NCBI GenBank assembly: GCA_016705575.1
Contig: JADIXX010000002.1
Coordinates: forward strand, 62,001-126,000
Direction of reading: 5' to 3'
From: Candidatus Aalborgicola defluviihabitans
Lineage (GTDB): Bacteria > Pseudomonadota > Gammaproteobacteria > Burkholderiales > Burkholderiaceae_C
Length of the DNA: 64,000 nt
Shown: one piece after another, positions 42,790 through 50,609 of the stretch
How the letters are laid out: every line of letters starts with the position of its first letter
How positions within the stretch are numbered: the stretch's first letter is position 1
Position numbers and translations under genes: made by a program
Notes under the pieces: model-generated
Databases searched by the model: none
What the model was told of the DNA's origin: nothing
The model's input: only the letters and a program-made list of their open reading frames with translations

Positions 42790-42864
42790 GATGTCATCAA
42801 GCGGGCCGACAAGGCTATGTACCTGGCAAAAAGATCGGGCAAGAACCGCGTGATTACCGGTTAA
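42790..42864 (+). pseudogene. GGDEF (diguanylate cyclase) C-terminal remnant
   Basis: The 24 codons GAT...TAA read DVIKRADKAMYLAKRSGKNR then VITG-stop, which is the characteristic end of a GGDEF domain (the RADxALYxAKxxGRNRV motif). A TGA lies in frame just upstream and no start or active-site sequence exists, so this is a scar of a lost diguanylate cyclase gene. Confidence 0.88.
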
Positions 42865-42881
42865 CTTTTAGGAAAATTCTT

Positions 42882-43460
42882 ATGGTGTATTTGGTTGCTG
42901 GATTGATTCTGTTTTTGGGTGTGCACTCGGTGCGTATTGTGGCCGATGGCTGGCGTGCCCGTACCCTGGCCAGTGTGGGTGAAGGAACATACAAAGGCCT
43001 GTTTTCTATCGCTTCCGTTTTGGGTTTGGGACTGATCGTCTATGGCTTTGGCGTGGCTCGTGAAACCCCCACCATATTGTGGACACCGCCGGCGGCCATG
43101 CGCCACGCCGCCTCACTATTAACGCTAGTGGCCTTTGTGTTGGTAACCGCGGCCTACGTGCCGCACAACGGCATCAAGGCTCGGTTGCACCACCCCATGG
43201 TGTTGGGGGTCAAGTCATGGGCGCTGGCCCATTTATTGTCCAATGGCACCCTGGCCCATGTATTGCTGTTTGGTGGTTTTCTGGCCTGGGGAGTGCTGGA
43301 CTTTATATCGGCACGCCGGCGTGATCGCGCTGCGGGCACCCAGTACCCAGCCGGTACAGTGTCTGGTACGGTTATTGCGGTTGTGTTGGGCGTTGTGGCC
43401 TGGGCTGCGTTTGCCTTTAAGCTGCACGGCCTGCTGATAGGCATCCGACCGTTTGGTTGA
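42882..43460 (+). CDS. NnrU family membrane protein
   Basis: 192 residues with about five membrane helices. Family pattern: MVYLVAGLILFLGVHSVRI at the N-terminus, LFSIASVLGLGLIVYGFG, HPMVLGVKSWALAHLLSNGTLAHVLLFG. NnrU proteins are associated with denitrification and share the membrane fold of NnrU-like isoprenoid or nitrite-reductase helper proteins, but the molecular role is unclear. It lies 17 bases after the GGDEF remnant. Confidence 0.9.
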   Translation: MVYLVAGLILFLGVHSVRIVADGWRARTLASVGEGTYKGLFSIASVLGLGLIVYGFGVARETPTILWTPPAAMRHAASLLTLVAFVLVTAAYVPHNGIKARLHHPMVLGVKSWALAHLLSNGTLAHVLLFGGFLAWGVLDFISARRRDRAAGTQYPAGTVSGTVIAVVLGVVAWAAFAFKLHGLLIGIRPFG

Positions 43461-43466
43461 TAGCAA

Positions 43467-44141
43467 TTACTGCGGACGCGGATCATCCGGGAAACTGACG
43501 CGAATCGGATAGCCACGCAGGTTTGTCGCTACACCTTGTGCGAGCATCCATTTTTGTGCAAACTCCGCGACTGTTTTTTTGGCATCATCGCGCTGGGCGT
43601 CCAGGTACTTCTGTTGTTGTGCCCTTCGATCGAATTCTGGCCCAATGTTGCGAATGACTGATTCCCTGTGTTCAGTCTTGTCGGGTGAAAACCAAGCCTT
43701 GTCTGTGCGAATCTCAAGCTTTTTGACATCAATCGCTGCCGGCAATTTTGGTTGTGGCGTCGGCGCGGCAAGTTCGAAATGCTGGCCCACCCGTTTTAAG
43801 CTCCACTGTGCTGCAAGTGGAATTCGGTACGTGTAGTGAACTGGCACACGAACCTCAGAAATTGTTTTTCCAAAAAGCTTCCCACAATCCAGTGGAAGGC
43901 ACGTGTATTCAGTGCTCCATTGAAACACCTCGTTTCGAATAAGAGTGCTCACCTCAAGCATTCCGCCAGGTGTTCTTAGGATGACAATTTCATCCTTCGC
44001 CAACACCGCAACGGCTTGCTCCTTCGAGCCGGAAAAGTACAACGCAGCTGCAACGGAAACCAAAATTGCAACCATGGCAGAGGCAGCGAGAATGAGGAAA
44101 AGTCGACGTTGGTTTGAGAGGAATGCGTAAAACGTTCTCAC
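43467..44141 (-). CDS. Membrane-anchored hypothetical protein, DUF4230-like
   Basis: 224 residues with one N-terminal membrane helix (about 13-36) and a mostly soluble outer part. The layout (VHYTYRIPLAAQWSLKRVGQ then ELAAPTPQPKLPAAIDVKKLEI) resembles DUF4230 proteins, but the match is by eye only. It overlaps the upstream DUF2788 gene by four bases (ATGA). A few residues separate it from the convergent nnrU gene. Confidence 0.6.
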   Translation of the reverse strand: MRTFYAFLSNQRRLFLILAASAMVAILVSVAAALYFSGSKEQAVAVLAKDEIVILRTPGGMLEVSTLIRNEVFQWSTEYTCLPLDCGKLFGKTISEVRVPVHYTYRIPLAAQWSLKRVGQHFELAAPTPQPKLPAAIDVKKLEIRTDKAWFSPDKTEHRESVIRNIGPEFDRRAQQQKYLDAQRDDAKKTVAEFAQKWMLAQGVATNLRGYPIRVSFPDDPRPQ

Positions 44142-44365
44142 GGTTTATGTATCCTTATTTGGTCATGTACCACTGGATAACGCCCTTTGGCCACGAAACC
44201 CACCATGCCAAAGGCCAGACCTAAAAAAATCACAAAGGTGCCAAACTTGCCGGCCTTGGATTCCCAGGCCAGGTGACCAATGATGAACAGCATGTAGAGC
44301 ATGAAGGCCCCCACGCCGAAGGTCAGGCCAAAGCTTGCAATTTGTTCTTCCGTAAAACCAAACAT
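44138..44365 (-). CDS. DUF2788 membrane protein
   Basis: 75 residues with two membrane helices: MFGFTEEQIASFGLTFGVGA then FMLYMLFIIGHLAWESKAGKF and FVIFLGLAFGMVGFVAKG. This pattern is typical of the small DUF2788 family of Beta- and Gammaproteobacteria; function unknown. The tail RYPVVHDQIRIHKP extends past the usual end. It overlaps the next gene by four bases. Confidence 0.82.
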   Translation of the reverse strand: MFGFTEEQIASFGLTFGVGAFMLYMLFIIGHLAWESKAGKFGTFVIFLGLAFGMVGFVAKGRYPVVHDQIRIHKP

Positions 44366-44399
44366 TTAGGGTTCCGTATCCAGTGGACGCCACAGGCGC

Positions 44400-45209
44400 C
44401 TAATCGCGCAGGGGTAAGTTGCTGGCATCTACCAGATCACGGTAAGCGTGCCAGCTGGCGTGACCCAGCATGGGTACCACCGCAATCAGCCCAATAAACA
44501 AGGAGCCCAGTCCCATCAGGGTAAACAGCATGATCAATGCTGCCCAAAGGCCCAGAGGGATGGGGTTGGCCAGCACCACCTGCCAGCTGGTCAGAACGGC
44601 CTGCATCAGGGTAACGCGGCGATCCAGCAGCAACTGCATGGACACCACGCTGGAAGCAAACAGGGGCGCGGCCAGGATACCCCCCAGCGCCAGCCAGAGC
44701 GCAAACAAGCGGCTGTCTGGAGCCAGCACCACATGGTGCACAAAGTCCAGGGGCCCCAGGATGGGCACGGGTGCCAGCAAGGTGATGAGGGCAGCAGACG
44801 TCACCACCCAACCGGTAGCGGCCAAGGCCAGCAGCGCACCAAACTGCACCATGCACCAGTAATCGTTGCCCCATTTGTTGAAGTGGCTGTTTTGCCAGTT
44901 GAGCCAGGTTTTCATCACCACGCCCATGCCGACCTGCTCATGGCGCTCCACACTGCGGCTCAGCGCGTACAGACTGGTGGCCAGTACCGGTGCAATGACT
45001 AAAAACCCCGAGAGTGCGCCGGCCAGCAGCCAAAAGCGCTGGCCGGCCACGGCCACGATGGCCGCACCAGCGCAGGCCAACACCAGGCCGTGGGCAAAAC
45101 TGAGCCAACCCACGCACGCCATGTCCCGCCAGGCATAGACCAGCCAGACCAATGGACGCTGCAGGGAAATGGTACGCACCGTAGGTAGCATGGTGAGAGA
45201 CTGGGGCAT
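44400..45209 (-). CDS. DUF2189 membrane protein
   Basis: 269 residues from ATG 45209, about six membrane helices. Signatures are VWLVYAWRDMACVGWLSFAHGL (N-terminal), SLYALSRSVERHEQVG (cytoplasmic loop) and PLGLWAALIMLFTLMGLG. DUF2189 proteins are often found near cytochrome oxidase genes but have no proven role. It starts divergent from the glutaredoxin-like gene. Confidence 0.85.
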   Translation of the reverse strand: MPQSLTMLPTVRTISLQRPLVWLVYAWRDMACVGWLSFAHGLVLACAGAAIVAVAGQRFWLLAGALSGFLVIAPVLATSLYALSRSVERHEQVGMGVVMKTWLNWQNSHFNKWGNDYWCMVQFGALLALAATGWVVTSAALITLLAPVPILGPLDFVHHVVLAPDSRLFALWLALGGILAAPLFASSVVSMQLLLDRRVTLMQAVLTSWQVVLANPIPLGLWAALIMLFTLMGLGSLFIGLIAVVPMLGHASWHAYRDLVDASNLPLRD

Positions 45210-45341
45210 GGCGATGGGGCGCCAAGCGGCGCAGTGTAGATCTGCAAACACTATAGCGGTTTGATATCCATCAAGTGAGCGGCGCATAGATTTGCAGCCG
45301 TCGATAATGGTCGTTTTTGCAGCAACCTAGGGAAACTCAGC

Positions 45342-45707
45342 ATGCCGCGTTCCATACTTGACGAATCCCGCATCCACCCCGCCATCCGCGAGAGGGTGGC
45401 CTCCCACCAACAGGCCATCGTAAAGGAAGTGCAGGCGGCCGTGGGCACGCACGCCGTGGTGGTGGTGGGTATGGGGCAGAACCCGTTTCCAAAGAAGGCC
45501 CGCAAGCTGCTCGACGCTGCTGGTGTGCCATATCACTACCTGACTTATGGCAACTATTTCAGCCAGTGGCGCGAGCGCAATGCCTTGAAACTGTGGACCG
45601 GCTGGCCCACGCTACCCATGGTTTTTGTCAAAGGCACCCTGGTTGGGGGTGCGAATGATTTGGATAAGTTGATTACCAGCGGCGAACTCAAGACGCTGCT
45701 GGCGTAA
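45342..45707 (+). CDS. Glutaredoxin-fold protein lacking the active-site cysteine
   Basis: 121 residues. The C-terminal half is clearly glutaredoxin-like: AGVPYHYLTYGNY, TGWPTLPMVFVKGTLVGGANDLDKLI (cis-Pro and GG motifs). The position of CPYC/CGFS reads GMGQNPFPKKARKLL, with no Cys. The protein has no Cys elsewhere, so redox activity is unlikely and it may bind glutathione or an Fe-S partner without catalysis. Upstream is the divergent DUF2189 gene. Confidence 0.85.
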   Translation: MPRSILDESRIHPAIRERVASHQQAIVKEVQAAVGTHAVVVVGMGQNPFPKKARKLLDAAGVPYHYLTYGNYFSQWRERNALKLWTGWPTLPMVFVKGTLVGGANDLDKLITSGELKTLLA

Positions 45708-45716
45708 GCGGAAGTT

Positions 45717-46295
45717 TTACTGAGACTTGGCTGGCTTGTCGCCACCCTTGTACCCTGCGCCACGCCAGCTGTGGCGATCGCCGTAGTGAGCACCCATGCG
45801 GGCATGTTCGGCATCAAATACCGTCTTCTGGTCGGCATTGAGCGCGCCGTAGAAAGTCTTTGTCGCATCTTCGCGCTTGTCCATGGCGGCATTCATGGCC
45901 GCCATGCGCTCCGTGCGCAGGGCGTGCATTTTGTCAATGCGCTCAGGAGTAGTTAGTTTTTCCATCTCTGCACGGTCCGGGCGCTTCATATCCCCGCGAG
46001 CGGGCGGTTTCATGGCGGTGGTGAAGGTTGTCCAGGCGCCTTCCTGCTCAGGCGCGAGCTTGAGCTTGGCCTTGAGTGCATCCTGGCGCTTCGCCATCTT
46101 GGCTTCCCATTTTGCGGAGCCCATGCGGTTGTGCATGCCGCCCATGGGGCCACCTTGGTGCATGCCGGCTGCGTTGGTACCTGCCATGGGCATACGACCA
46201 CCATCCTGACCGGCTGCCGGCTGGGCCATGGTGGCAAAACCGGCACTGGCGAGCAAGCCGGCGAGAACGAGAGACTTGAAAGAAGTGGTTTGCAT
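45717..46295 (-). CDS. Spy/CpxP-like LTXXQ periplasmic protein
   Basis: 192 residues from ATG 46295 with a signal peptide (MQTTSFKSLVLAGLLASAGF then ATMAQPA). The mature protein is rich in Met, Lys, Gly and Ala. Regions such as KLKLAPEQEGAWTTF and ERIDKMHALRTERMAAMNAAMDKRED fit the helical LTXXQ repeat family of envelope-stress chaperones. It is convergent with the glutaredoxin-like gene, a few bases apart. Confidence 0.85.
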   Translation of the reverse strand: MQTTSFKSLVLAGLLASAGFATMAQPAAGQDGGRMPMAGTNAAGMHQGGPMGGMHNRMGSAKWEAKMAKRQDALKAKLKLAPEQEGAWTTFTTAMKPPARGDMKRPDRAEMEKLTTPERIDKMHALRTERMAAMNAAMDKREDATKTFYGALNADQKTVFDAEHARMGAHYGDRHSWRGAGYKGGDKPAKSQ

Positions 46296-46481
46296 GGAGC
46301 ATCCTTTTTGAAGGTACCTTACACGGACATCGTGATCTGGCATGGAAGAAGTGTGCGGGTTATGTGTATCGGGGATATTGCGATCGCATAACACTTTGTA
46401 AAGTTGACCGAAGTAGCGCTCCCTCACAGCGATGACAATACACCCCTCGGGCCAATCCCGCGAATCTATAAAGGCAAATAC

Positions 46482-47393
46482 GTGTTCAAGAATTTGATGA
46501 TTTACCGTTTGGTGTCAGGCTGGCCGACTGCGGTCGAACCCCTGGAAGCAGCGCTGCAGGAAGCGCAGTTTGTGGAGTGCGGCGCCACGCAAGAAAAGTC
46601 GGTCGGCTGGTTGGAACCGCGCGGCCATACCCATGGCCCATTGGTAGAGGTGGTGGGCGGCCAATGGCTGCTCAAGCTGGCGATGGAGGTGAAGGTGGTG
46701 CCGGGTTCGGTCATCAAGCGCAAGGTACAAGACCAGGTGGACCACATCGAGGCCAGTACCGGGCGCAAACCCGGCAAGAAAGAAAAGCGCGAGATCAGTG
46801 ACGAGGTGCGGCTATCGCTGCTGCCCATGGCCTTTAGCAAACAGTCCAGCGTGCAAGTCTGGGTGGACCCTGCCGCCGGTTTGCTGCTGACCGATGCCGG
46901 CAGCCAGGCCAAAGCGGATGAAGTGATGACCTGCCTGATCAAGGCGGTGGACGGGCTGGTGGTGCAACTGGTAAACACCCAGACATCACCCGCTGCCGCC
47001 ATGGCCGAATGGCTTTCCAGCAAGGATGCACCTCCCAGCTTCAGCGTGGACCGGGAGTGCGAGCTCAAGGCGGCCGATGAGTCGCGCGCCGTGGTGCGTT
47101 ACACGCGCCACGCGCTCGATACGGACGAGGTAACCCAGCACATTGCCATGGGCAAGCTGCCCACCCGGTTGGCCCTGACCTGGGCAGACCGGGTGTCCTT
47201 TGTGCTGACCGAATCCCTGCAGCTCAAGAAGCTGGCATTTCTGGAGACGGTGTTTGAAGGTGCACCCGCCAGCGCGGCCGATGGCCAGGATGACCACTTT
47301 GATGCCGACGTGGCCATTGCCACGGGCGAGCTTCGTAAGCTGATTCCTGACTTGATCGAAGCCTTGGGGGGAGAGGTCGAACTGACTCAATAA
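46482..47393 (+). CDS. rdgC: Recombination-associated protein RdgC
   Basis: Ring-shaped nonspecific DNA-binding protein that restrains RecA. Starting at GTG 46482 (AAAGG seven bases upstream) gives 303 residues, exactly the E. coli length, and the family N-terminus VFKNLMIYRL. Other motifs are GWLEPRG, LLKLAMEVKVVPGSVIKRKV and AMEWLSSKDAP-like. A longer frame from 46404 is not conserved. Confidence 0.95.
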   Translation: MFKNLMIYRLVSGWPTAVEPLEAALQEAQFVECGATQEKSVGWLEPRGHTHGPLVEVVGGQWLLKLAMEVKVVPGSVIKRKVQDQVDHIEASTGRKPGKKEKREISDEVRLSLLPMAFSKQSSVQVWVDPAAGLLLTDAGSQAKADEVMTCLIKAVDGLVVQLVNTQTSPAAAMAEWLSSKDAPPSFSVDRECELKAADESRAVVRYTRHALDTDEVTQHIAMGKLPTRLALTWADRVSFVLTESLQLKKLAFLETVFEGAPASAADGQDDHFDADVAIATGELRKLIPDLIEALGGEVELTQ

Positions 47394-47407
47394 TCGCGGT
47401 GTTCGCG

Positions 47408-47995
47408 TTAACCACGTCGGTAGTGATCCTGGTAACCGCGGCCATCGCTTATCGGTTGCACATAGCGAACCGGCGGTGCATAGGCGCGCTGATCCCAACC
47501 CCCTCGGCCATAGTAGTTCCCGTAGCCGTGGCGGTATTCAGGCCGCCACTGTGGCGCGACGTATATCGGTGCCCGCACCACCACGACGCGTGGTGGTGCG
47601 TAGTAGACGGGTGTTGGTGCGCGGTAGGCAGGGTAAGTCGAGTAAGTGGGGTAGGTAGAATAAGTGGGGTAGCTCTGGTAGTAGTCCCCTAAAGGCTGGG
47701 CTGGCATGTACGCCTCTGAGCGGTATCCCTGCTGCTGCGCCACGCTGGCGCCGATTAGACCGCCGGTACCGGCTCCAATGAGGGCTCCACGGTGCCCACC
47801 GATTGAATGGCCGATAACCGCCCCCGCTGCCGCACCAATACCGGCGCTTAGCACGGTGTTGAATTCATCGGCATGGGCCGCCGGGATCACCAAGGCCGTT
47901 AGGCTGGCAGCTACTACGGCGAGGGCCTTCCAGGTGCGTGTGCCGGCTCCGGTGGGCCGCTGGGAAGAAACGGACAGGACAGGTGCTGTGGTCAT
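47408..47995 (-). CDS. Glycine-zipper (2TM) envelope protein with Tyr/Pro repeats
   Basis: 195 residues. The N-terminal hydrophobic segment (about 23-42, ending ALVIPAAHA) is a signal peptide. A glycine zipper follows (VLSAGIGAAAGAVIGHSIGG then HRGALIGAGTGGLIGASVAQ), as in Rick_17kDa/YMGG proteins. The rest is low complexity with STYPTY repeats and Tyr/Arg/Gly-rich stretches. It is probably outer-membrane associated. It is convergent with rdgC. Confidence 0.85.
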   Translation of the reverse strand: MTTAPVLSVSSQRPTGAGTRTWKALAVVAASLTALVIPAAHADEFNTVLSAGIGAAAGAVIGHSIGGHRGALIGAGTGGLIGASVAQQQGYRSEAYMPAQPLGDYYQSYPTYSTYPTYSTYPAYRAPTPVYYAPPRVVVVRAPIYVAPQWRPEYRHGYGNYYGRGGWDQRAYAPPVRYVQPISDGRGYQDHYRRG

Positions 47996-48127
47996 GGCAT
48001 CAGGTGGGCCAACAGGCCCATACCGCTAGACGTAACGGCTTGTCTACTTATAACGCGGTGATGTGCGCCGGGATGACGTCGGTAACATGACCTTACACAC
48101 TAAGGTTATGTATGCAAAAGAGGGCAT

Positions 48128-48170
48128 TAGCCCTCGTGAAACATACGTAAGACGCTATACATTTTATAGC
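48128..48170 (+). repeat. 43-bp dispersed repeat, copy F
   Basis: TAGCCCTCGT-N16-GCTAT-N7-ATAGC. It continues into a longer perfect stem: TACGTAAGACGCTATA (48144-48159), loop CATTT, TATAGCGTCTTACGTA (48165-48180). It ends three bases before the DUF2892 stop codon. Confidence 0.9.
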
Positions 48171-48183
48171 GTCTTACGTATTG

Positions 48184-48375
48184 TTACTTTTTCATGGAGC
48201 AGGTGTTGAACCCCAGGATGGCATAGGGCGGGCACCAACCGATGGCACCGGTGGCCAGCGGTACGAGGCCCAGCCAGCCCCATAGACCAATGTTGCCGGT
48301 TAGGGTCAGGCCGATCAAGACCAGACCAATGGCGATGCGCGCGATGCGGTCAATGCCGCCGACGTTGAGTTTCAT
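48184..48375 (-). CDS. DUF2892 membrane protein (YgaP-like)
   Basis: 63 residues with two membrane helices: IDRIARIAIGLVLIGLTLTG and IGLWGWLGLVPLATGAIGWCP, ending NTCSMKK. This is the membrane part of YgaP without the rhodanese domain. Such proteins often sit in sulfur or nitric-oxide gene groups. A palindrome TGTGA-N6-TCACA lies upstream. The stop codon is next to hairpin-rich repeat F. Confidence 0.92.
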   Translation of the reverse strand: MKLNVGGIDRIARIAIGLVLIGLTLTGNIGLWGWLGLVPLATGAIGWCPPYAILGFNTCSMKK

Positions 48376-48435
48376 GGCTATTTCCTTGTTTGGGTGGTAA
48401 TGCCGCTATTGGACGCGCCAATTACCTCCAAAGTC

Positions 48436-48451
48436 TGTGACTTGCGTCACA
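48436..48451. promoter_or_regulatory. CRP/FNR-superfamily type binding site
   Basis: TGTGA-CTTGCG-TCACA is a perfect match to the CRP consensus spacing and lies about 61 bases before the DUF2892 start, a plausible activation distance for the minus-strand gene. It is also 23 bases from the DUF2249 stop. Whether Crp, Fnr or Dnr binds it is not decided by sequence alone. Confidence 0.6.
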
Positions 48452-48473
48452 CAGCTATGGTCCGCGTGTCGAT

Positions 48474-48731
48474 TTAGAGCTTGGCGAAGTCGATCACGAT
48501 TTGTCCGGGTTCGCGGTGTAGGTAGCTAATTTCAATGGCAGCACCATAGCGAGCCTGCAGCTGGTTGAGCAAGGGAATGGGGTCGTGGTCATTGACAAAA
48601 CGCATGGTCTCGCCCGGCGTGAGGGAGTCCAGCGCGCCAAAGATGGCTGCATGGCGAAATCGCTTGGCCACACCACGTGCGTCAAATGGGTAGATCGCTT
48701 CGGCGGTCGTGTGATTGCAGGCTTGGGACAT
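48474..48731 (-). CDS. DUF2249 protein (first)
   Basis: 85 residues. Family pattern: DARGVAKRFRHAAIFGALDSL, FVNDHDPIPLLNQL and REPGQIVIDFAKL. DUF2249 folds like TusA/SirA and is often encoded next to nitric-oxide response genes. It lacks obvious Cys in the core. Confidence 0.88.
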   Translation of the reverse strand: MSQACNHTTAEAIYPFDARGVAKRFRHAAIFGALDSLTPGETMRFVNDHDPIPLLNQLQARYGAAIEISYLHREPGQIVIDFAKL

Positions 48732-48848
48732 GGTGGATTTCCTTTCAGAGCGATGAAATGGGTTGAGGGGCTGACGGCTTCATCACGTCGGTCAGCTGGG
48801 AGGGATCGAATGTGGTTGTGATTGCGTCGGCGCGTTGCATGGTCGCGT

Positions 48849-50090
48849 TCAGTACAGAATGCGGCAGCGGATGGTGCCTGGCACGCTACGCAGTTGGTCC
48901 AGGGCCGATTGACTGGCGGCGCTGTCCACGTCGATCACCACGTAGCCCAGGTCTTCAAAGGTGCTCAGATACTGCGCCGCGATGTTGATGCCAGCGGCTG
49001 AGAGTCTCTCATTCACCTGCGCCAACACACCGGGCACGTTGTGATGGATGTGCAGCAGGCGGCTGCGGCCAGTGTGCTCGGGAAGCGCCACTTCAGGAAA
49101 GTTAACGGCCGAGTTGGTGGAGCCGTTGTTGCCGTAGCGAACCAACTTGGCCGCCACTTCACTACCAATGTTGACTTGGGCTTCCGAGGTGGAGCCGCCA
49201 ATGTGCGGGGTCAACAGCACGTTGTCAAACTTGGTGAGTGGTGAAGAGAACACCGCGTCATTGCCCTGCGGCTCTGCAGGAAAAACGTCGATGGCAGCGC
49301 CGTGCAAGTGGCGGCACTCCAGTGCTGCAGTCAGGGCGCCAATATCGACAACAGTGCCGCGCGAGGCGTTGATCAGGTGGCTGCCGGGCTTCATCGCGGC
49401 GAGCTCTTTGGCACCGATCAGCAGGTGGGTTTGTGGTGTTTCGGGTACATGCAGGCTCACCACATCCGACGTGGCCAGCAGCTCGTCCAGGTTGGCGATT
49501 TCCCGCGCATTGCCAAGCGGCAGTTTGGCTTCGATATCGCGAAACACCACGCGCATGCCCAGTTGTTCGGCCAGCACACCGATCTGCGTGCCGATGTGGC
49601 CGTAACCAATAATGCCCAGGGTCTTTCCGCGCACCTCGTAGGAATGCGCGGCGCTCTTGACCCAGCCACCGCGGTGCAGGATGGCGTTCTTCTCGGGAAT
49701 GCCGCGCATCAGCATGGTGATTTCGGCCAACACCAGCTCAGCCACGCTGCGCGTGTTGGAGAACGGCGCGTTGAACACCGCAATGCCCAGGCGCATGGCG
49801 GCTCTCAGATCGACCTGGTTGGTACCAATGCAAAAGCAGCCGATGGCCGCAAGCTGCGGGGCTTGCTCCAGCACCGCAGCCGTGAGTTGGGTGCGCGAGC
49901 GGATGCCGACAAAGTGCGCGCCGTCCAGCGCGGCTTGCAAGTCTGCACCGGTCAGCGCTTTGGCATGCGTTACGATATTCGTGTAGCCGCCCTGTTGCAA
50001 CACGTCCACAGCGGAAGGGTGTATGCCTTCCAGCAGTACCGCTTTTAGCGTGGCTTTTTCCCGGGGCAGGTTGATAGGTGGCTGGGTCAT
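48849..50090 (-). CDS. serA: D-3-phosphoglycerate dehydrogenase
   Basis: First step of serine synthesis. It has 413 residues with the start at 50090. The dehydrogenase domain has GKTLGIIGYGHIGTQIGVLAEQL, VSLHVPETPQTHLLIGAKEL, LINASRGTVVD and LLTPHIGGSTSEAQVNIG. The C-terminal ACT domain begins LLHIHHNVPGVLAQVNERL, the short AC-lacking form as in E. coli. Only eight bases separate it from the upstream nsrR stop, so it is probably in the nsrR operon. Confidence 0.96.
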   Translation of the reverse strand: MTQPPINLPREKATLKAVLLEGIHPSAVDVLQQGGYTNIVTHAKALTGADLQAALDGAHFVGIRSRTQLTAAVLEQAPQLAAIGCFCIGTNQVDLRAAMRLGIAVFNAPFSNTRSVAELVLAEITMLMRGIPEKNAILHRGGWVKSAAHSYEVRGKTLGIIGYGHIGTQIGVLAEQLGMRVVFRDIEAKLPLGNAREIANLDELLATSDVVSLHVPETPQTHLLIGAKELAAMKPGSHLINASRGTVVDIGALTAALECRHLHGAAIDVFPAEPQGNDAVFSSPLTKFDNVLLTPHIGGSTSEAQVNIGSEVAAKLVRYGNNGSTNSAVNFPEVALPEHTGRSRLLHIHHNVPGVLAQVNERLSAAGINIAAQYLSTFEDLGYVVIDVDSAASQSALDQLRSVPGTIRCRILY

Positions 50091-50098
50091 GGCGAGCC

Positions 50099-50575
50099 TT
50101 AGCCGAGGGCCACAGGAATCTGTCGGTGCGGACCGCCGGAAGGTGGACGCGGCGTATAGGTAGTTTCGATCTGGGTGCTGGGCGGCAGCAAGTCCGCCAA
50201 GGTGTATCGGTCCAGGTACTGCATCAGGCTTTGCAGCGCACCGCTCATTATGCCGGTGAGCTTGCAGCGGCCGGTGAGGCTGCAGTCGGCTTCTTGGGTC
50301 AGACAATCCACGAGATAAAAATCGGGCTCAATACTGCGCACCACGGCGCCCAGGTTGATCTCGGCGGGTGCCGCGCCCAGTCGCATGCCACCGCCCCTGC
50401 CACGTACCGTTTCCAGCCAGCCATTGAGGGCGAGTTGGTGGGTGATCTTCATCAAATGCGCTTCCGAGATGCCGTAGGCGCCCGCCACCTCGGCGATGGT
50501 GCACAGCCGTTCAGGCTTTTGCCCCACGTACATCAAAAGACGCATTGCGTAGTCGGTCATGGTGGTCAGGCGCAT
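50099..50575 (-). CDS. nsrR: Rrf2-family regulator, NsrR-type
   Basis: 158 residues. The N-terminal winged helix MRLTTMTDYAMRLLMYVGQK is typical of NsrR. The Fe-S loop has VDCLTQEADCSLTGRCKLTG with three Cys in NsrR spacing. NsrR senses nitric oxide and represses NO-detoxification genes. It sits beside nnrS and a DUF2249 gene, and eight bases before serA. I cannot exclude a related Rrf2 regulator. Confidence 0.88.
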   Translation of the reverse strand: MRLTTMTDYAMRLLMYVGQKPERLCTIAEVAGAYGISEAHLMKITHQLALNGWLETVRGRGGGMRLGAAPAEINLGAVVRSIEPDFYLVDCLTQEADCSLTGRCKLTGIMSGALQSLMQYLDRYTLADLLPPSTQIETTYTPRPPSGGPHRQIPVALG

Positions 50576-50609
50576 AAGACTCCTTGGGTGTAGCGGTGGT
50601 CTGCCAGGC

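Noticed and set aside
46404..46481. Longer RdgC N-terminus
   Set aside because: Extra 26 residues do not match the family; GTG at 46482 gives the exact E. coli length.
47637..47690. Tandem repeats suspected as CRISPR-like array
   Set aside because: They encode STYPTY repeats within a glycine-zipper protein; no spacers.
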